From Paramacrobiotus metropolitanus (Eukaryota; Tardigrada; Eutardigrada; Parachela; Macrobiotidae), in the NCBI RefSeq assembly GCF_019649055.1, contig NW_026570226.1:930001-994000 (forward strand): a stretch of DNA of 64,000 nucleotides. Reading direction: 5' to 3'. The first letter of the stretch is position 1. Each line of letters opens with the position of its first letter. The notes below the pieces were generated by a model. It was not told where the DNA came from and did no database searches. It saw only the letters and a list, made by a program, of their open reading frames with translations. A program made the position numbers and the translations under genes. This document shows, piece after piece, positions 1 to 12,333 of this stretch.

Positions 1-649
1 GATTTCCGCGAGAGAGAGATCGCGCTGCATATCATGGCTTGAGCCAGCTTCTGGAACGTCGCGAGTTGTATGGAATGCCAATACAAAATGTATTCCAGAG
101 GAAACTACGCTCTAAAAAGACGATTATTCAATTCCATTTGCGTTTAATAGTATTTGAATGCTCTTAAAAATCGAGCGGTTCACGATAAAACATGACTGCT
201 CCGTGAGTACGTACTCGTAATTATGCGGTGCATCACTGTTACTGATCAGTCGGTCGCTGCTATTAAATTACTGTACTAGCAATTACATATGTAATTACCA
301 CATGCGCATATTTGTACTATGTGCAACCATTGTCGCGTAATACAATACAGAAACAGAAATTAATAGTACAATTAACGCAAGATTTTGTGACCGAAACCAT
401 ATACAATGCACTTTCTATTTTCTCTTCGTAAGACTCGAGCTGCATCATCATGCACAAAGATCCGCACTGCTTCTCGCTTACCACAAGGAGAGATCCTCGT
501 TCCACGTCCCGTTCGAAGGCCTGTCGACGCTGCTCAATCGGCCGCTCAAAGGGGACTCCGGCGTACCTGACCTCTACTTCCCGATTCAGCCGCCGCAGTA
601 ACGGATCATTCTCAAACTTATCTCTTTGGTTTTCCACCACTCTGGGCAT
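1..649 (-). CDS. CBFB: Core-binding factor subunit beta (CBF-beta / Big brother), 5' part
   Basis: CBF-beta is the non-DNA-binding partner that stabilises Runx transcription factors on DNA. Seen: exon 1 (649-482) begins with MPRVV, followed by a KFEND motif and the charged helix FERPIEQRRQAFERDVERG. This is the invariant family N terminus. A GTAAGC donor follows at 481-480. Exon 2 starts at 111 after a TTTTAG acceptor, joins in phase 0, and gives VVSSGIHFVLAF. That aligns with the VASGTNLxLxF core strand. It runs off the left edge, so only about the first 90 residues are present. The intron is 370 bp. The ATG at 649 was chosen because MPRVV is the universal start. The frame stays open upstream to 1009 with another Met, so an N-terminal extension cannot be excluded. 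Family assignment is firm; exon 2 is less certain. Confidence 0.85.
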
Positions 650-2688
650 TCCAGAGAATTTTGTGCCGTGTTTCTGACTGGCTAATGGTTTGCGCCAGGC
701 GGCATTCGGATCGACGAGTGTGCCAGAATCAGCCTGCGCATGAACTGCAGCCGCATACGAGTCCCGACGGGAAATGCCAGCCGGCGATGTCGCTGCACCA
801 GGAATAAGGCCACGCGGCCAGACGTGGCGAAAGGGTGAGCAGTAGGCGGAGGTCAGATCGACCGGACCCACGGATCCGCTCGTACTACTATCCGAACCAA
901 TACCGGCTTCTTCAGCTTCGATCAGTGCGGCGGCCACTGCACCGTCATAGAAATCCGGACACATCCTGGGATGAGGCATTAACAAGGCTGGCCAAAGCTG
1001 TACGAACAAGACGAGACTTCACTTCAACAATATGATGTGCAATTGGTCGACAAATTCGGCGGACGATATCACAGTCGATGCAGGAAAAAAAATTCAAACT
1101 GGAGAGGAAAGACCTACAAAAATACGGCAGTCATGCAAAAGGTCACGGTTTGCTGGGTGTGTGTATCTGATGTGCACAATCTTTGTCGTACGTTTGAAGG
1201 ATTAAAACAGCAAACTTGGCAGACGACGACATACGTAAAAATGCAACTATACATCCGGTAGATAGTGTCAAGCAAACGTAGATTGTGAACTAGACTGAGT
1301 TCTGTATACTTCGTTTGTCCTTCATGAATTATGCGGAACGCCATACGGTACACTGAACGTCCTCGCCAATTTAATGAACCGAACCACCAGTGCTTCCGAA
1401 ACCAAGCACCACTTTGACCAATCAGCTGTCTTAGCAAAGCCTTCTTCGATTCGTGTAAACAAACAGTTTATATTATGTGCAAAGTAGTAAGATTATTACG
1501 ATGAGTCGATGACTAATGTGGTCATCATATACGTACGCGAGCCTGTAAGCGAGCGTAAGAACAAAGAATCACCTAATTCCTTGGGAAAATTCATAGTTCG
1601 ACTATTATTTTGAAATTCCTAACTAAGTTCAGATGCACGGACATATGTAAAAACATATCCGCCACGAATTCTTCGATTATCGACTTAAGTTACCTTTTAA
1701 TTTCACAGCTGGAGGCCCGTGACGGCCGGATCGCCTTAGTGACCTTTAGTTAATACTTTATTAATGACACAATTGTTGTTATTAACGTCAACCAGTTGCA
1801 GCAATGATACAAATATTCGGACGCATACGTCAATGGTTTGTGTAAAGTTTTGAGCGATGACAATGTGCCTTGAGTATTCGACAAGCAGAGCAGCATCTCC
1901 TGTGTTACCGCAAATGAAGTAAGATAATGCAAATATAAAAATTACGTAAGCAGCGGCTAACCATAATGCTATCGATATCATAGAGTTCTAAGTTCCAAAC
2001 TGAAAAGAGCATCGTCCTAATTACGCAAATGTGTATAGGATAAAGGTTCTCGCCAACCGCACGATTAGATAAATGCGAGAAGAAATAAGAACCACAACGT
2101 TAACCGAGCGACGTGTATTCCGTAAGGCTATGCATTACAATAAAAAACCACTAAAAAGTCGCAGATTGTAATTTATTGCATACTTTTATTTTTTATTTTT
2201 GAATTCTTATTCCTTCAACAACAAAAAATAGCCAGATTTCTCACATAAGCTAAAACACGCTAAGAATGAGAGCGTAATGACTGGATGTACGCCAATTCCA
2301 GCATTACGGGTACCAAGGTACACCGGAACATTTTATAGAAAATGAGAAAATAAGCGGAATTTATTTAATACAATCTGTGAAGTTTTGGCACTTTGCAAAG
2401 CGACGCGGCAACTCAGAGATGATAACATCGTTGTGCAGTATGTGCCATGAAATTTACGGAAACAAATACGCACTGAAGCCGCAATTAGGAGGTAGTTTAA
2501 TTAATTGTCAAAGGCATAATCTGTCGCAAACAGATGCGAGATTTTATCACATAACTATAGTACGCGCGGACAATCCATTTAATTCTATAGTAGTCTAAGG
2601 TAAGTACTCTATTTGTACAAATAAATCACTTCGATGGCTTCTTACGCAAATCCAAGCAATATATACTGGAGTTGATTTATACAAGTAC
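650..2688. other. No supported gene
   Basis: Upstream region of the CBF-beta gene. The frame upstream of the CBF-beta Met stays open to 1009 but has no recognisable domain. Short ORFs with hydrophobic stretches (for example minus strand 1981-1736) have no splice context or family resemblance. I see no repeats or RNA genes here. Confidence 0.5.
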
Positions 2689-3207
2689 CTGAATAAAGAA
2701 CTGCACCCAGAGAAGGTTTTCCACTCGTGAACCATGGACTTTTATTATAGTTAAATTGTAGTTATTCATTGTATTATGTAATGCGAATATTCTCTGTTCC
2801 CAGATATTTAATTTAGCACGGAGGAGACGGAGCACAACTTTCAAGTGCAACTGACAAGGATCCAAACCAAAACGTTACTTAATTCTCACAACAGCGATGA
2901 ATAAATCTATGCTGAGCCAGTCATATTTTGGTAATAGCTATATCTGTATTGCTGCTAAAGTATTAATTTTTCGAAAGATTGTTCTCTAAGCTAAGTTCCC
3001 AATCCCCGACAAATTTCAAGAAATTACATTTTTTAAATTTAATGACTGCAGTAGTACGTACTACGTAGTACCAAAGTAATTAAAGGTCCTAAACACCTCT
3101 TATACAAAGGTATTGTACTTACTAAGAGAACTGCTGCTGCAATGAGAAACCAGCAAATCCAAAAACTGGTGAGCACAAAGAAATAAACTGGTTTCACAAA
3201 CGATTTT
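2689..3207 (-). CDS. Two possible coding exons of an unidentified membrane protein
   Basis: Exon B (3207-3123, 85 nt) has a GGCTTACAG acceptor and a GTAAGT donor. It encodes a strongly hydrophobic stretch (FVLTSFWICWFLIAAAVLL). Exon C (2850-2689, 162 nt) has a CTTGTCAG acceptor and a GTACTT donor and stays open for 54 codons in the frame that exon B dictates. The matching phases and the absence of stops over 82 codons are the only evidence. A possible upstream donor lies near 3862 (TTCAG followed by GTAAGCG), but no start codon was found. I do not recognise the protein. It could also be a non-coding spliced transcript. Confidence 0.25.
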
Positions 3208-6200
3208 CTGTAAGCCAATAGGTCACAATTCACAGATTCACAAAATTAATATTATACAGATTGGCCAGGTTCCGAGAAAGAACTGGGATTTTCTTGATTA
3301 AAATGCATTCCAAAAAGGAAATAGGTAAAAGATTTCAAAAATCTGTATCAAGCAATGCCAGAGATTTAGCCAAACTGACAAATGTTAAAGAAGTACCAAA
3401 TGACCCTTAGTGCAAGAACACTACATTTCCTGCACGCGTGTTAGTAAGTGCGCTAATCGCTACAGTATAGTACAGTCATGTATTGTATACACCTCTACGG
3501 TTATCTGGAAATATTGCAACATGATCTAGCATGTTTTGAAAGCCATACTCTAAGAGAGGCGATACCCCGCCATTTAATTTATCTCACAACGAGTCATCCC
3601 GACTTAAGTTTAACTAACTTGGCGCAGCCATACGAAATCAAACATACAAAGTAATTTACATTTGTTTACATTAGATAAAGGGCATTATTAAAAATAATAT
3701 GATTACAATGTACCATGATCTACCAGGATGCACATATGGAAACCAGAAAAAGAAATTAGTCATCAAAAGATGGAATATATAATGTCCTAAAGTACAAGGG
3801 ATGTGCAATTACACGATCAAATTTACAATCAGAATAATGTAATATCAATATTACGCTTACCTGAACGATACGAGTAAATGCGGTAGCACCAGCCGGTAGG
3901 CGGCAACTCAACAGATTATTCCCAGATGCATATTATTAATTTTGTTTGGCAATAATTGCAGCTGTCCATACAAACAGCTTTTAAACAGACTCCCTTAAAA
4001 GAATTTGCTGTATTCAGTAAAATCACGTTAAAGAATTTTGATACGATATCCAAAAAGAGCTGTAATCGGTAAACTGAATAGTAATATTGAAATCAAAGCT
4101 CCGTCACCAAGTGTTGACGTGATCGATCGTCCATGGGCAGCCAATCAGTAGGAGAAAGTGGGTTTGGAAACGTATCGTATGTGATTCACTTTGGTCTTTT
4201 GTACAGGCATGCGCACCTCAAGGCAGTCCTGTGGGAACGCGAACTGATGAGGGCACACGCGACCAGTCGTTAAAAACCCGATGAGATCATTATCATATGC
4301 CCAGTACAGGCCAATTGCGGCTACAAACTACAATGGTAGAATAACGGTCTACGTTCTGCCAAAAGCCAAGCCGCTTGCTTTACGATTGTGAGTCAGACCG
4401 CTCTGGTTGTCTCTTGCTGGTCTGTGTGAATCAGACAAAATCAAGGAGTGTACGTTGGCGAGCCGTCAATGAGTAATAGACGCAGTCGATTTGTTTACAT
4501 GGGCTTACGCTACCAGACGAGCGCTACGGCAGAGGAAACTGATAAGCGCCCCCGCCATAATGATCGCTAATCTATCTTTCTTGGAATGCGAATTAGAACA
4601 AACGAAGAAGAAAACTTAAACTGCGGTGTTAGTCATCCTAAAAATTATCAGAATTTTCATACTAGCTTCATGTTATTGTGGAGTTTACTTTGTATTATGC
4701 GTTGATGTAGCCGATGCCTACTTCTACCGACGACGGAGAATATGCCCATAATTTACTGTGCCTAACACCAACTAAAATTGTTTGTCATTATAATGTGACC
4801 GGCACTTTTTTCTGGGTTTCTACATTTTTTATTTCTTGTCAGTTTCTGCGGTTTCTGTACTACTACAGATACTTGTAATTTGCGTGTGATTAAATTAAAG
4901 TATATTATTTTGCTCCTCTTTGAAAGTGCAATTTGTGAACAATTACCACGTTCAAATTAAGTTTACTTGGACAAGGCTTTAATGAGCGGTAAAAATTTCT
5001 ATAGAAGGTGTACACAGTAAAGAAACAATCTTCCAAAACTGGAAAAACAAATAATTGATCATATCTGTGAGTACACTAAACATGTGAATAATTGTAAAAA
5101 TGCAATTTCTCAATAATATAGCTGCGCATAATGGCTATCATGCCCTGGTATATTTGGCAAAACATTCGCAAAAAGTTCTTTTATCGTAACTCCTGGACGA
5201 GTAGTTTCATAACAAACAGGCTTTTACAGCCGCTCGGTTTTGCTAAGATATGCCCCATCATTAGCCGATATCGGAGCAAAAATCTCAGTTACCGACTAAC
5301 AGCTAGATGGATGATTTATTATGACCATGACCGTTTTCAAATCCTAAACCACGGTTTTAAAAAGATAAAGTTTCCAAACCAATAGTTTTAAGAGTTTCTA
5401 CTCAGTAGAATTTATGCTTATGTTGAACTGTTTTGTTCGTGCTTGGTGTTTTTGTGCAACAAATACTTGGTAGGTATCTTTAGCGTGCACATGTGTACTT
5501 GAATGCAAAATTAAATAAGCGTACTCGTATCTGAAGTGTGTAGAAATGTTTTGATGTTAAATCTTACATAAAAATGTTCAAACAGAAAACATGGTTTTTA
5601 TGTCCCAGGATTAAGAGAATTTCTTGTAAAAACTAGATTTAAAATCACAAATTTTCTGAACCAATTAAAAGTACGGTTAAACAAATCAACATCGTATAAA
5701 CCGTAAGTTTTTTTGGAAAAAAACTCTACGTTGGTTTTTTGCGCATCCACGCGCCACGCATGTATGCTTCTGAACTCCGCATATTTAACGCCATGCTGCT
5801 AATAAGTTAAGGAGAACACCTATGAACTACATAATTACATAGATAAGGATTAGAAAAAGAAAACTGAAAATTTTTTTTTAATTTTAGGTTTCTATCTGGT
5901 ATACGAGTGCGCTAAGTTTGTTTTGCGTTTCATTAAGACACGCAAGAGTGGAACTGTGGAAGTTTGGCCTTCCGGTGGCCAGCTTAGTGTACCTTACCGT
6001 TAAATGCAGAATATAACTGTGCAAAACACTAAAAGACAACGGTCAAAAAAATTAGAGTGAGAACTTATGTCCATACATGCGTGGTACCACAACGTGCGGA
6101 ACTGTAGCGTACGGTATGCACTATGCAGTCACGATCTGCCGGAACAAGAAGCAATTGCTAGCCCATACAGTGCCGTTGTGCTAAATCAGTATCAGCGATA

Positions 6201-9200
6201 TACATAAGCATATTTTTCAACATCTCATCATAAATAAAAAGTAATATCCGATTAGTACGATGCGTATTTCTATACAAAGAATAAGGATGATCAGTTATTT
6301 CGTGGCGCTCATCAAAATCCACAAATATAATTGCCTGATAATAATGCTAAAATTATACCAAAAGTCCAAAAGGGTGACTTTAAATAAAAGCGTAAAAGAG
6401 TATTTGTAATAAAATAAAACCGTTTAGCTTGAAGTGGTTACGGATCGAAGACCTTAACGATACAATGTATGCGATACCTACTTCGAATGGATGACGGAGA
6501 ATTTCTGTATTTCAAATGCAAAGAAAACGCGATGTTAAACCAAATAAAATTTCTACCGGATGAAACGTTAACTAGTTGTGCTGACAGAGCAGTTTTAGAT
6601 TAAACATCCATCTTACCGAGGTTGATGGACTGGATGCAGAGTCGTGTTTGAAGTCTTCGATGTCACAAATTCCTCACTGCTTGATGTCATCAAGGTGCGG
6701 CTGGCCATAAATACAGAACAACAGCAATTACACTCAAAACACAATTCCCATACAGATCCTGCGTTGTAGATCGATTATAGAGGTGATAATGCTTATGCAG
6801 TTGTAGTGGTCAGTTGACGCCCTGGTCAGCGGATAACATTACAAGCAGTACCAACTCAGTGCATATAATATCACAGTGTAAATCCTCAGGGATAATTCCG
6901 TGTGCCATGAAGTCGGATAAATGCAGAATATATATCCAGAAGCATTTTGTATCGAGGCATATTTGTGATCAGCAGGAACGATCACAAACAAGAAGCGTTG
7001 ATCAACAGGTTCTCCAGTGTGCAGGCACGTATAGAGTTGACAGTTATAAAGCCAGACTGTTGTCGAACAAGAAGACCCGGCGGAATGAATGTTGCGTTTC
7101 GGTAATGAACATCGCTGCTAGACGCTTTGGCTGGGGTAAGTGACGTTGCGACAAGCGGTTAACACGAAAAACCACAAGCCGTTCTACATGATTATAATAA
7201 TAACAATAATGCCGACATTAGCCACCAGTTATGGCAGAAGGAAGGCTAAATGTGGTTGGAAGGAAAAAACTTGCGGTTGATTTTCAGTATGCTCTATGCT
7301 TCTGATGTTGAGTGCCGACATTCAAAGGCTGTCTGCTGCATTGCACGCTAGTGGCACACAGACTTCCGCCTCACGCGCATTGGCAGATATGTATTTGGCA
7401 TAGTTTTGTGTGTATGTTGCGCTAATAATGCAGGTACTGTATCAACGAAAACAAATTCGCGGTACGTAATCTTTGACGTTAGGACTGGATTAAACGACTC
7501 TGCCAAAATCGTGAAGATACGTCAAAAATTTCTCGTAGCTTTTCCGCAAATGTTAATTGGATACATCAGTGTGTGCGCAAGCGTAACATTCTCGAGGCTT
7601 ATATAGTATACTGCGCCATAATTATAAACTGAATAGACCTATAAGCAAATTTACCAAAGCATTGATGGTTGTAATATTATATTGCTTCAAAGCATCCTAG
7701 GGTGAAACTTAAAAGAAACAAAAGAAAATATATTAATGCAATTCTGGAGAAGTCAGGCCGTTCACATTCCGCTAGGCGGTTTACAACTTTACACGCACGC
7801 GGCGCAGTATACTATATTGTGTCGCGTATATACTAGTATATGTAGGATATTTAAAGTAACTGTATATACTAAATTAATTATATTTATCGATCTCAGTCGT
7901 AGTATTATACTGTGCAAAATATTGTAAATGCATACAAACTAGCGAACTACAGATAACCGTCGTGGTGATACTGTGAAGACTATTATTTCTTTCAGTTTCA
8001 GATAGATAAAGAATTAATTCAACTTGTTTTAAAACAGAACGAATGCTATTAATTTAAAATGAGCCAGACTTAGTTGTTTACCTAAATTGGTCAACTTGTA
8101 AAATTTGTAAACTGCATATCGAACATCGGCTGCGACGTACCTCCTCACTGTACCCGTAGTGATCGGATTTTACTCATTTTAGTACCATTGGCACTGGCAC
8201 CCACAAAGGTCCTGCTGCACAACCGCGGTATACATTGCCATATCCAGCAAAAATTACCACTGCTATTCGACCACGAAAACCGCAATGTCGTTCTTTCCAT
8301 CCGCTGATTTATTTAATCAAATAAGCCACCTTGCAAGTTCTGCAGAAGGTCTTGTGGTTGCGTACCGGTTCCGTGTTGTACCTTTCAGCAAACAACACAA
8401 AATGCTGTATGGTACCGGGAAATTCTCCTGCATATGTATATGTATCTACTTAAAGCACTTGTGGCAACATATGGCAGAATTCCCGACCCTTCCGGTTTGT
8501 ACTGAATACTGCAACTGACATAAAATGTATTTTGTTTGTACCTTTGCGAGGAATTTGCGGTTAAAATATTCAGCCGTGGTTGGCGTACAGCTTGCGTCGA
8601 GCTCTCAAGGTTAATTCGGTGGTTTGGATCACCACCAATTTTTCGTTCCTTAACTTACTTTGACTAGACGCTTATGTAAGCAAATTTCAAGTTATTGCTG
8701 CCGATATAATAATTATTCGATCGCTGACAGTCGTTTTTCGATTCCACAGAAAAATATAGATATGCGTGCAAAAGTATTTATTGGATAGATTACTGGCTGC
8801 CTCCACCAGATTTGTTTCGTGCATCATTCACAATCAGCTATACAAGACCGTATTTTTTATATGCTGGCTGACTATTATAGTGAGATTTTTCAATGTCGTT
8901 CCAGATCGATCGGGTTTCGTACCTTAACGAATTTTATTACTTACTATAGATATTAACGCAAACATCCGGCACAGGAGGATTATATTATTAACAGTAATCT
9001 TTCTGTTTACCTGAAGTGTACGCCCGAATTAACTCAGGTGCTGGTACTCATAGAAAATAAAGAAGAATAGTTCTATTCTGTTTCGTAGTTTCACCCGAAA
9101 TTCAGTTGTACTCGTACCTATATTTATAATAAAATCAACATGTATGCTTGTAAATAAAATAAAGTGCTGTGCATCATTGCATTTATTGTACTGCAAGTTT

Positions 9201-9726
9201 ACTGGTTCCGGTGGTGAGTCCTGCACATGTACAGGAGCATGCAGTAAGTACTTCTACATCAGACTGTTTTGTACAAATTATCATAGTTCTTTTAAGGCAC
9301 GGACCAGTGACCACTGCATTTGCCATACAGTTTTGTTCGGAATCTGCAATCCCGTTGTCACCCTCATCGAGAAAAAGATGGAAGTTCATCAGATAAAAGT
9401 TTTACCGGGTCGTACCGTCATAGTGCATCTTCTAGCAAATTACTGCAAAATGTAAATATAGATATATTGGTAATTTTCACAACAGGTTGCCAATAGTTAT
9501 CTTTAACCAAGGGGAACTGATGTTTACATGCTATAATATCAGTGCTATACCGGTTTAATCTCGTTTTAAAATGCGTTAAATTGGATAGTGTGGCCACTAG
9601 GACTAGGCCCACTGCAGTTAATTGTTAAAGCTGTCAGGTAATACCACAAATGAAACTGCAACAAATTCTCATTTTCAAATGGTTCTAATGCGAAAAAAAA
9701 ACAAAAAAAAAACGGGGCAAAAAGTC
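3208..9726. other. Gene-poor region, nothing supported
   Basis: This 6.5-kb stretch is AT-rich with only short, scattered ORFs. Isolated splice-like signals occur (a TTTGGCTGGG|GTAAGT donor near 7137, a CCAATCAG box near 4142), but none can be joined into a gene. Short GTAC-rich palindromic words are common, for example around 3051-3075. I see no tRNA, long repeat or transposon ends. Confidence 0.5.
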
Positions 9727-9798
9727 GCCCACCGGGGGGCTCGAACCCCCGACATTGAGATTAAGAGTCTCACGCTCTACCGACTGAGCTAGGCGGGC
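9727..9798 (-). tRNA. tRNA-Lys(CUU)
   Basis: The full cloverleaf can be drawn. The acceptor GCCCGCC pairs with GGTGGGC (one G-U). The D-arm is GCTC/GAGC, the anticodon stem TGAGA/TCTCA encloses the loop CTCTTAA with anticodon CTT, and the T-arm is GGGGG/CCCCC with TTCGAGC. The length is 72 nt with no intron. On the minus strand it is followed by long T runs (the A runs at about 9691-9712), suitable as a Pol III terminator. The A and B box sequences match those of the second tRNA-Lys at 24.1 kb. Confidence 0.95.
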
Positions 9799-10327
9799 TA
9801 ATCCCTTATAACGCTTTAAGGCCATTGCGGTACAAAGATACAGGCGTATTTTGCTACCAGCTTCTCCGGCTTGTGGGTCTGGCCCGTCTGAGTGTACGAT
9901 ACTTGCTGTTACTTGCGCCTTGCGGTCAGTTTAGCACTTACTGTAAGTAAAAAAGCCGGACGCTGAGTTTCGACGCGTTTCCGTATCCGCCGCCCATTTA
10001 AATTTCGGAATAGGTCTTACTTTAACATGAATCCAGTTTTTATTCTTAACCAGTAAGGTAACAGAGGCAAACAGAGTGTACCGTACACAGATTACAAATT
10101 TTATCGGTCACGAAAATCTATCGCAAGTGATCATGTGGATAGTAAATCCGACGGAAATCAGCACACATAAAATGAACATGTCCCTAAGTGCAAAATACTG
10201 AAAAAATACAGAGTTTCAAACAATTCCACTATGCAGCCAATGCGAACACATCGATCTCGCATATACACAAAAATAAATCACAAAAATGAAATAAAATGGG
10301 AGCATAAACCACGGAAGTTCCAGATCC

Positions 10328-11377
10328 TTATGGGGAGAAATAAGAGACAGCGGTATGAAGCCGCCAACGTGGAAAGTCAACAGAGCGCATTTCCAAACTG
10401 TCACCACTACCATGTAAAATTAGATGGGGATGGATGTTGGTAAGAGATTCACCTAAGGACTTTGCGCTTTTATCCGTATAAAGCAAAATTTTGAACGAAC
10501 AATCCGCATCCAATGGCGGAAGGAAGCACACTCCGACTTGCTTGAGCGACTGAGTTATCTTGTTGTGCAAGTTGGGCAGATCGGTAACCATGCCGCTATT
10601 AATTTTAAATATCAAGTTAAAGCCATGTTACACACTATCACAAAAATTAATGCAGCTCGAACAGCACGTATGTATTGCCGAATATGCAAGAGAATGTATC
10701 TGTATCCTCACTCTTCTTGCACCCGGGCAGTATTTACAGTTTTTAAAAGTACGCAAACATTAGAAACAATCCAAAAAGCGCGCATCAACAAAAAACGTTT
10801 CTAACGAGATGTTAGTTCGACTACGCAATTTTTTTCATAACCTGTTTGAGTCATCCATCGAAAATTGCCATCTTTCCACTACTTCGCCCGTACTGATCTT
10901 TGCAATGACAAGGACACACCGTTGCAGATGTCCACTGGCCAACAAATCTGGAAATGCAACAAAGAAAAGATTTCTACCCATCAGTGCAATGCTAACTTAT
11001 TCCTTCCAGTTCAAACTGCTACTTTTGTCAGTCAGGTCAAGGGCCATCTTACGGTTTTTACCTCTAGCTTTCTTGATATTCCGATCGACATACACCTTTA
11101 AATGTGGATCCTTCAGGACTTCCAAACTCATACTGAATTTATGTACTTCCATAAACGATGATTTCGGGTACACCATCCTGGTGCACAGAATGTGCTGAAT
11201 GGCATACTCTACGATTTTAAGCAACTAAAGTACGTACTTGATTTTTCATAACATCTTGCAAAAAAGCTTGCAAATGGTGGCAAGTTAAAGCAAATAAGTA
11301 TTCCACCAGCACTACGTACCGAGATATTCCGCCACAATATCAGCAACATTTTCGGATCCCACTTCATATTGTTGCAT
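10328..11377 (-). CDS. MAD2L2: MAD2L2 / REV7 HORMA-domain protein
   Basis: REV7 is a HORMA-domain adaptor of translesion polymerase zeta and of the shieldin repair complex. It wraps a C-terminal 'safety belt' around partner peptides. Exons: 11377-11320, 11208-11062, 10947-10842 and 10595-10328. All phases agree and give 192 residues (human 211). Seen: N-terminal ENVADIVAEYLEYAIQHILC, then MVYPKSSF, matching the REV7 helix alphaA and the VREVYP motif. Exon 3 (QRCVLVIAK...VVERWQFSM) matches the VVVVILD...VEKFVFEI strands. Exon 4 (CSFKILLYTDKSAKS) matches the TFTVLVHTRE strand before the safety belt. The final intron-less exon reads through to TAA at 10328. It is divergent from the small-ORF pair, with starts about 500 bp apart. 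Family assignment is confident; the N-terminal start is the only ATG that fits. Confidence 0.88.
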
Positions 11378-11879
11378 TTTGGCGAGCTCTCATAACTCTG
11401 TCAAATTAGGAGAACAGCGCCCTGCATCCATTTACAACGTTGTTGTATGCCCAATAAAAGCAAGATAATAAATCAAGTCGCATAAATAACCAAGTGGCAT
11501 TTTTTGTACAATTAAAACCTGCAAAAGTTTAGAAACTGAAAAATTAAAGAACAGGCTGCCAGCTGATCTGTTCCTGCTTAACCGCCCGGCACAGGCGATC
11601 ATGTTTGAAACACAGAAATATGGACCTACGGGTCTGCCGTCTGGGGCTTCTGTTTCCAAATTCAAAATCCTTCTTACTTTACCGTCAAAAATTACAAGTT
11701 GTCCAGAGTTTTCCTTGAACAATTAATCGCTGGTCTGAATGCAAAATAGAAACACATTTGAGTAAACGGGAGTTCGTTTTGCTAAAGTGATCGGCATCTT
11801 TATATGAAGCAGCTGTTTGAAACATTGCATTGGGACCATTGGATGCACTGAAGAGATTGATCCAGTATCCTGAAATGCC
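11378..11879. promoter_or_regulatory. Divergent intergenic region between MAD2L2 and the small-ORF pair
   Basis: 502 bp separate two head-to-head start codons, so this interval must hold both promoters and 5' UTRs. No clear TATA box is visible. Minus-strand ORFs here (11722-11432 and 11947-11723) show no family resemblance and were rejected. Confidence 0.4.
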
Positions 11880-12267
11880 ATGTCCTCTTGGAGCGAGAAG
11901 CTTTTTTGGCCCATTGCTATAGGAAGTGAGTTTTGACTCCGTTGCAAAAAGTGTTAGTAACAGTAACCTGGCCTTTTGAATTCAGTGATTATTTCGTCGT
12001 TAAGTCGATTGGTTACGACTTGGACAACTTTGCATCTTAATTTTTACTCTAGGTATTGGTTTAATTCATTACGTGTGGTGGAAAATCCAGCAAAACCCCA
12101 ACTTTGTCCCACCCCAAGACAGAAAGCCGCATCCCTTCATCGCTGCTGCGTTGGAGTTTTCTGATTACCGAAAGCGCAAGGCGCTTGAGAAAGAAAGAGC
12201 AGCGAATTCCGCTCAGGCTGGCGAGAATTTAGAGGAAGAACCAAAGCCGAAGCGTTACTACAAGTGA
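11880..12267 (+). CDS. Small single-pass membrane protein, first ORF of a compact pair
   Basis: Exon 1 (11880-11925) encodes MSSWSEKLFWPIAIG. A GTGAGT donor and an ACTCTAG acceptor remove a 127-bp intron, and exon 2 (12053-12267) continues in phase to TGA. The product is 86 residues. Residues about 8-24 form one hydrophobic segment ending in HYVWW, followed by a Pro-rich link and a basic or charged tail (DYRKRKALEKER, ending KPKRYYK). I do not recognise it. Size and layout resemble small mitochondrial inner-membrane assembly factors, but that is inference. The start at 11880 has G at -3. An overlapping out-of-frame uORF begins 5 nt earlier (11875-11922). The stop lies only 66 nt before the next ATG in the pair. 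Confidence 0.6.
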
Positions 12268-12333
12268 AAATTGGTTTATCGGTGTTTTGTACTTGCCCGT
12301 TGTTTATAGTGCGATACCGTGTCCCGTGACAAT

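Noticed and set aside
1736-1981. 81-codon minus-strand ORF with a hydrophobic start
   Set aside because: Single short ORF in AT-rich DNA, no splice context, no family resemblance. A GTAATT within it could be a donor, but no partner exon was found.
5100-5385. Overlapping plus-strand ORFs (starts at 5100 and 5131)
   Set aside because: Two frames compete over the same bases, neither resembles a known protein, and no splice sites extend them.
6814-7143. 109-codon plus-strand ORF ending near a GTAAGT donor
   Set aside because: The start is a non-ATG codon, composition is not protein-like, and no downstream exon continues the frame.
11432-11947. Two consecutive minus-strand ORFs between MAD2L2 and the small-ORF pair
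   Set aside because: They overlap the antisense of the well-supported first exon at 11880-11925 and show no recognisable domain.
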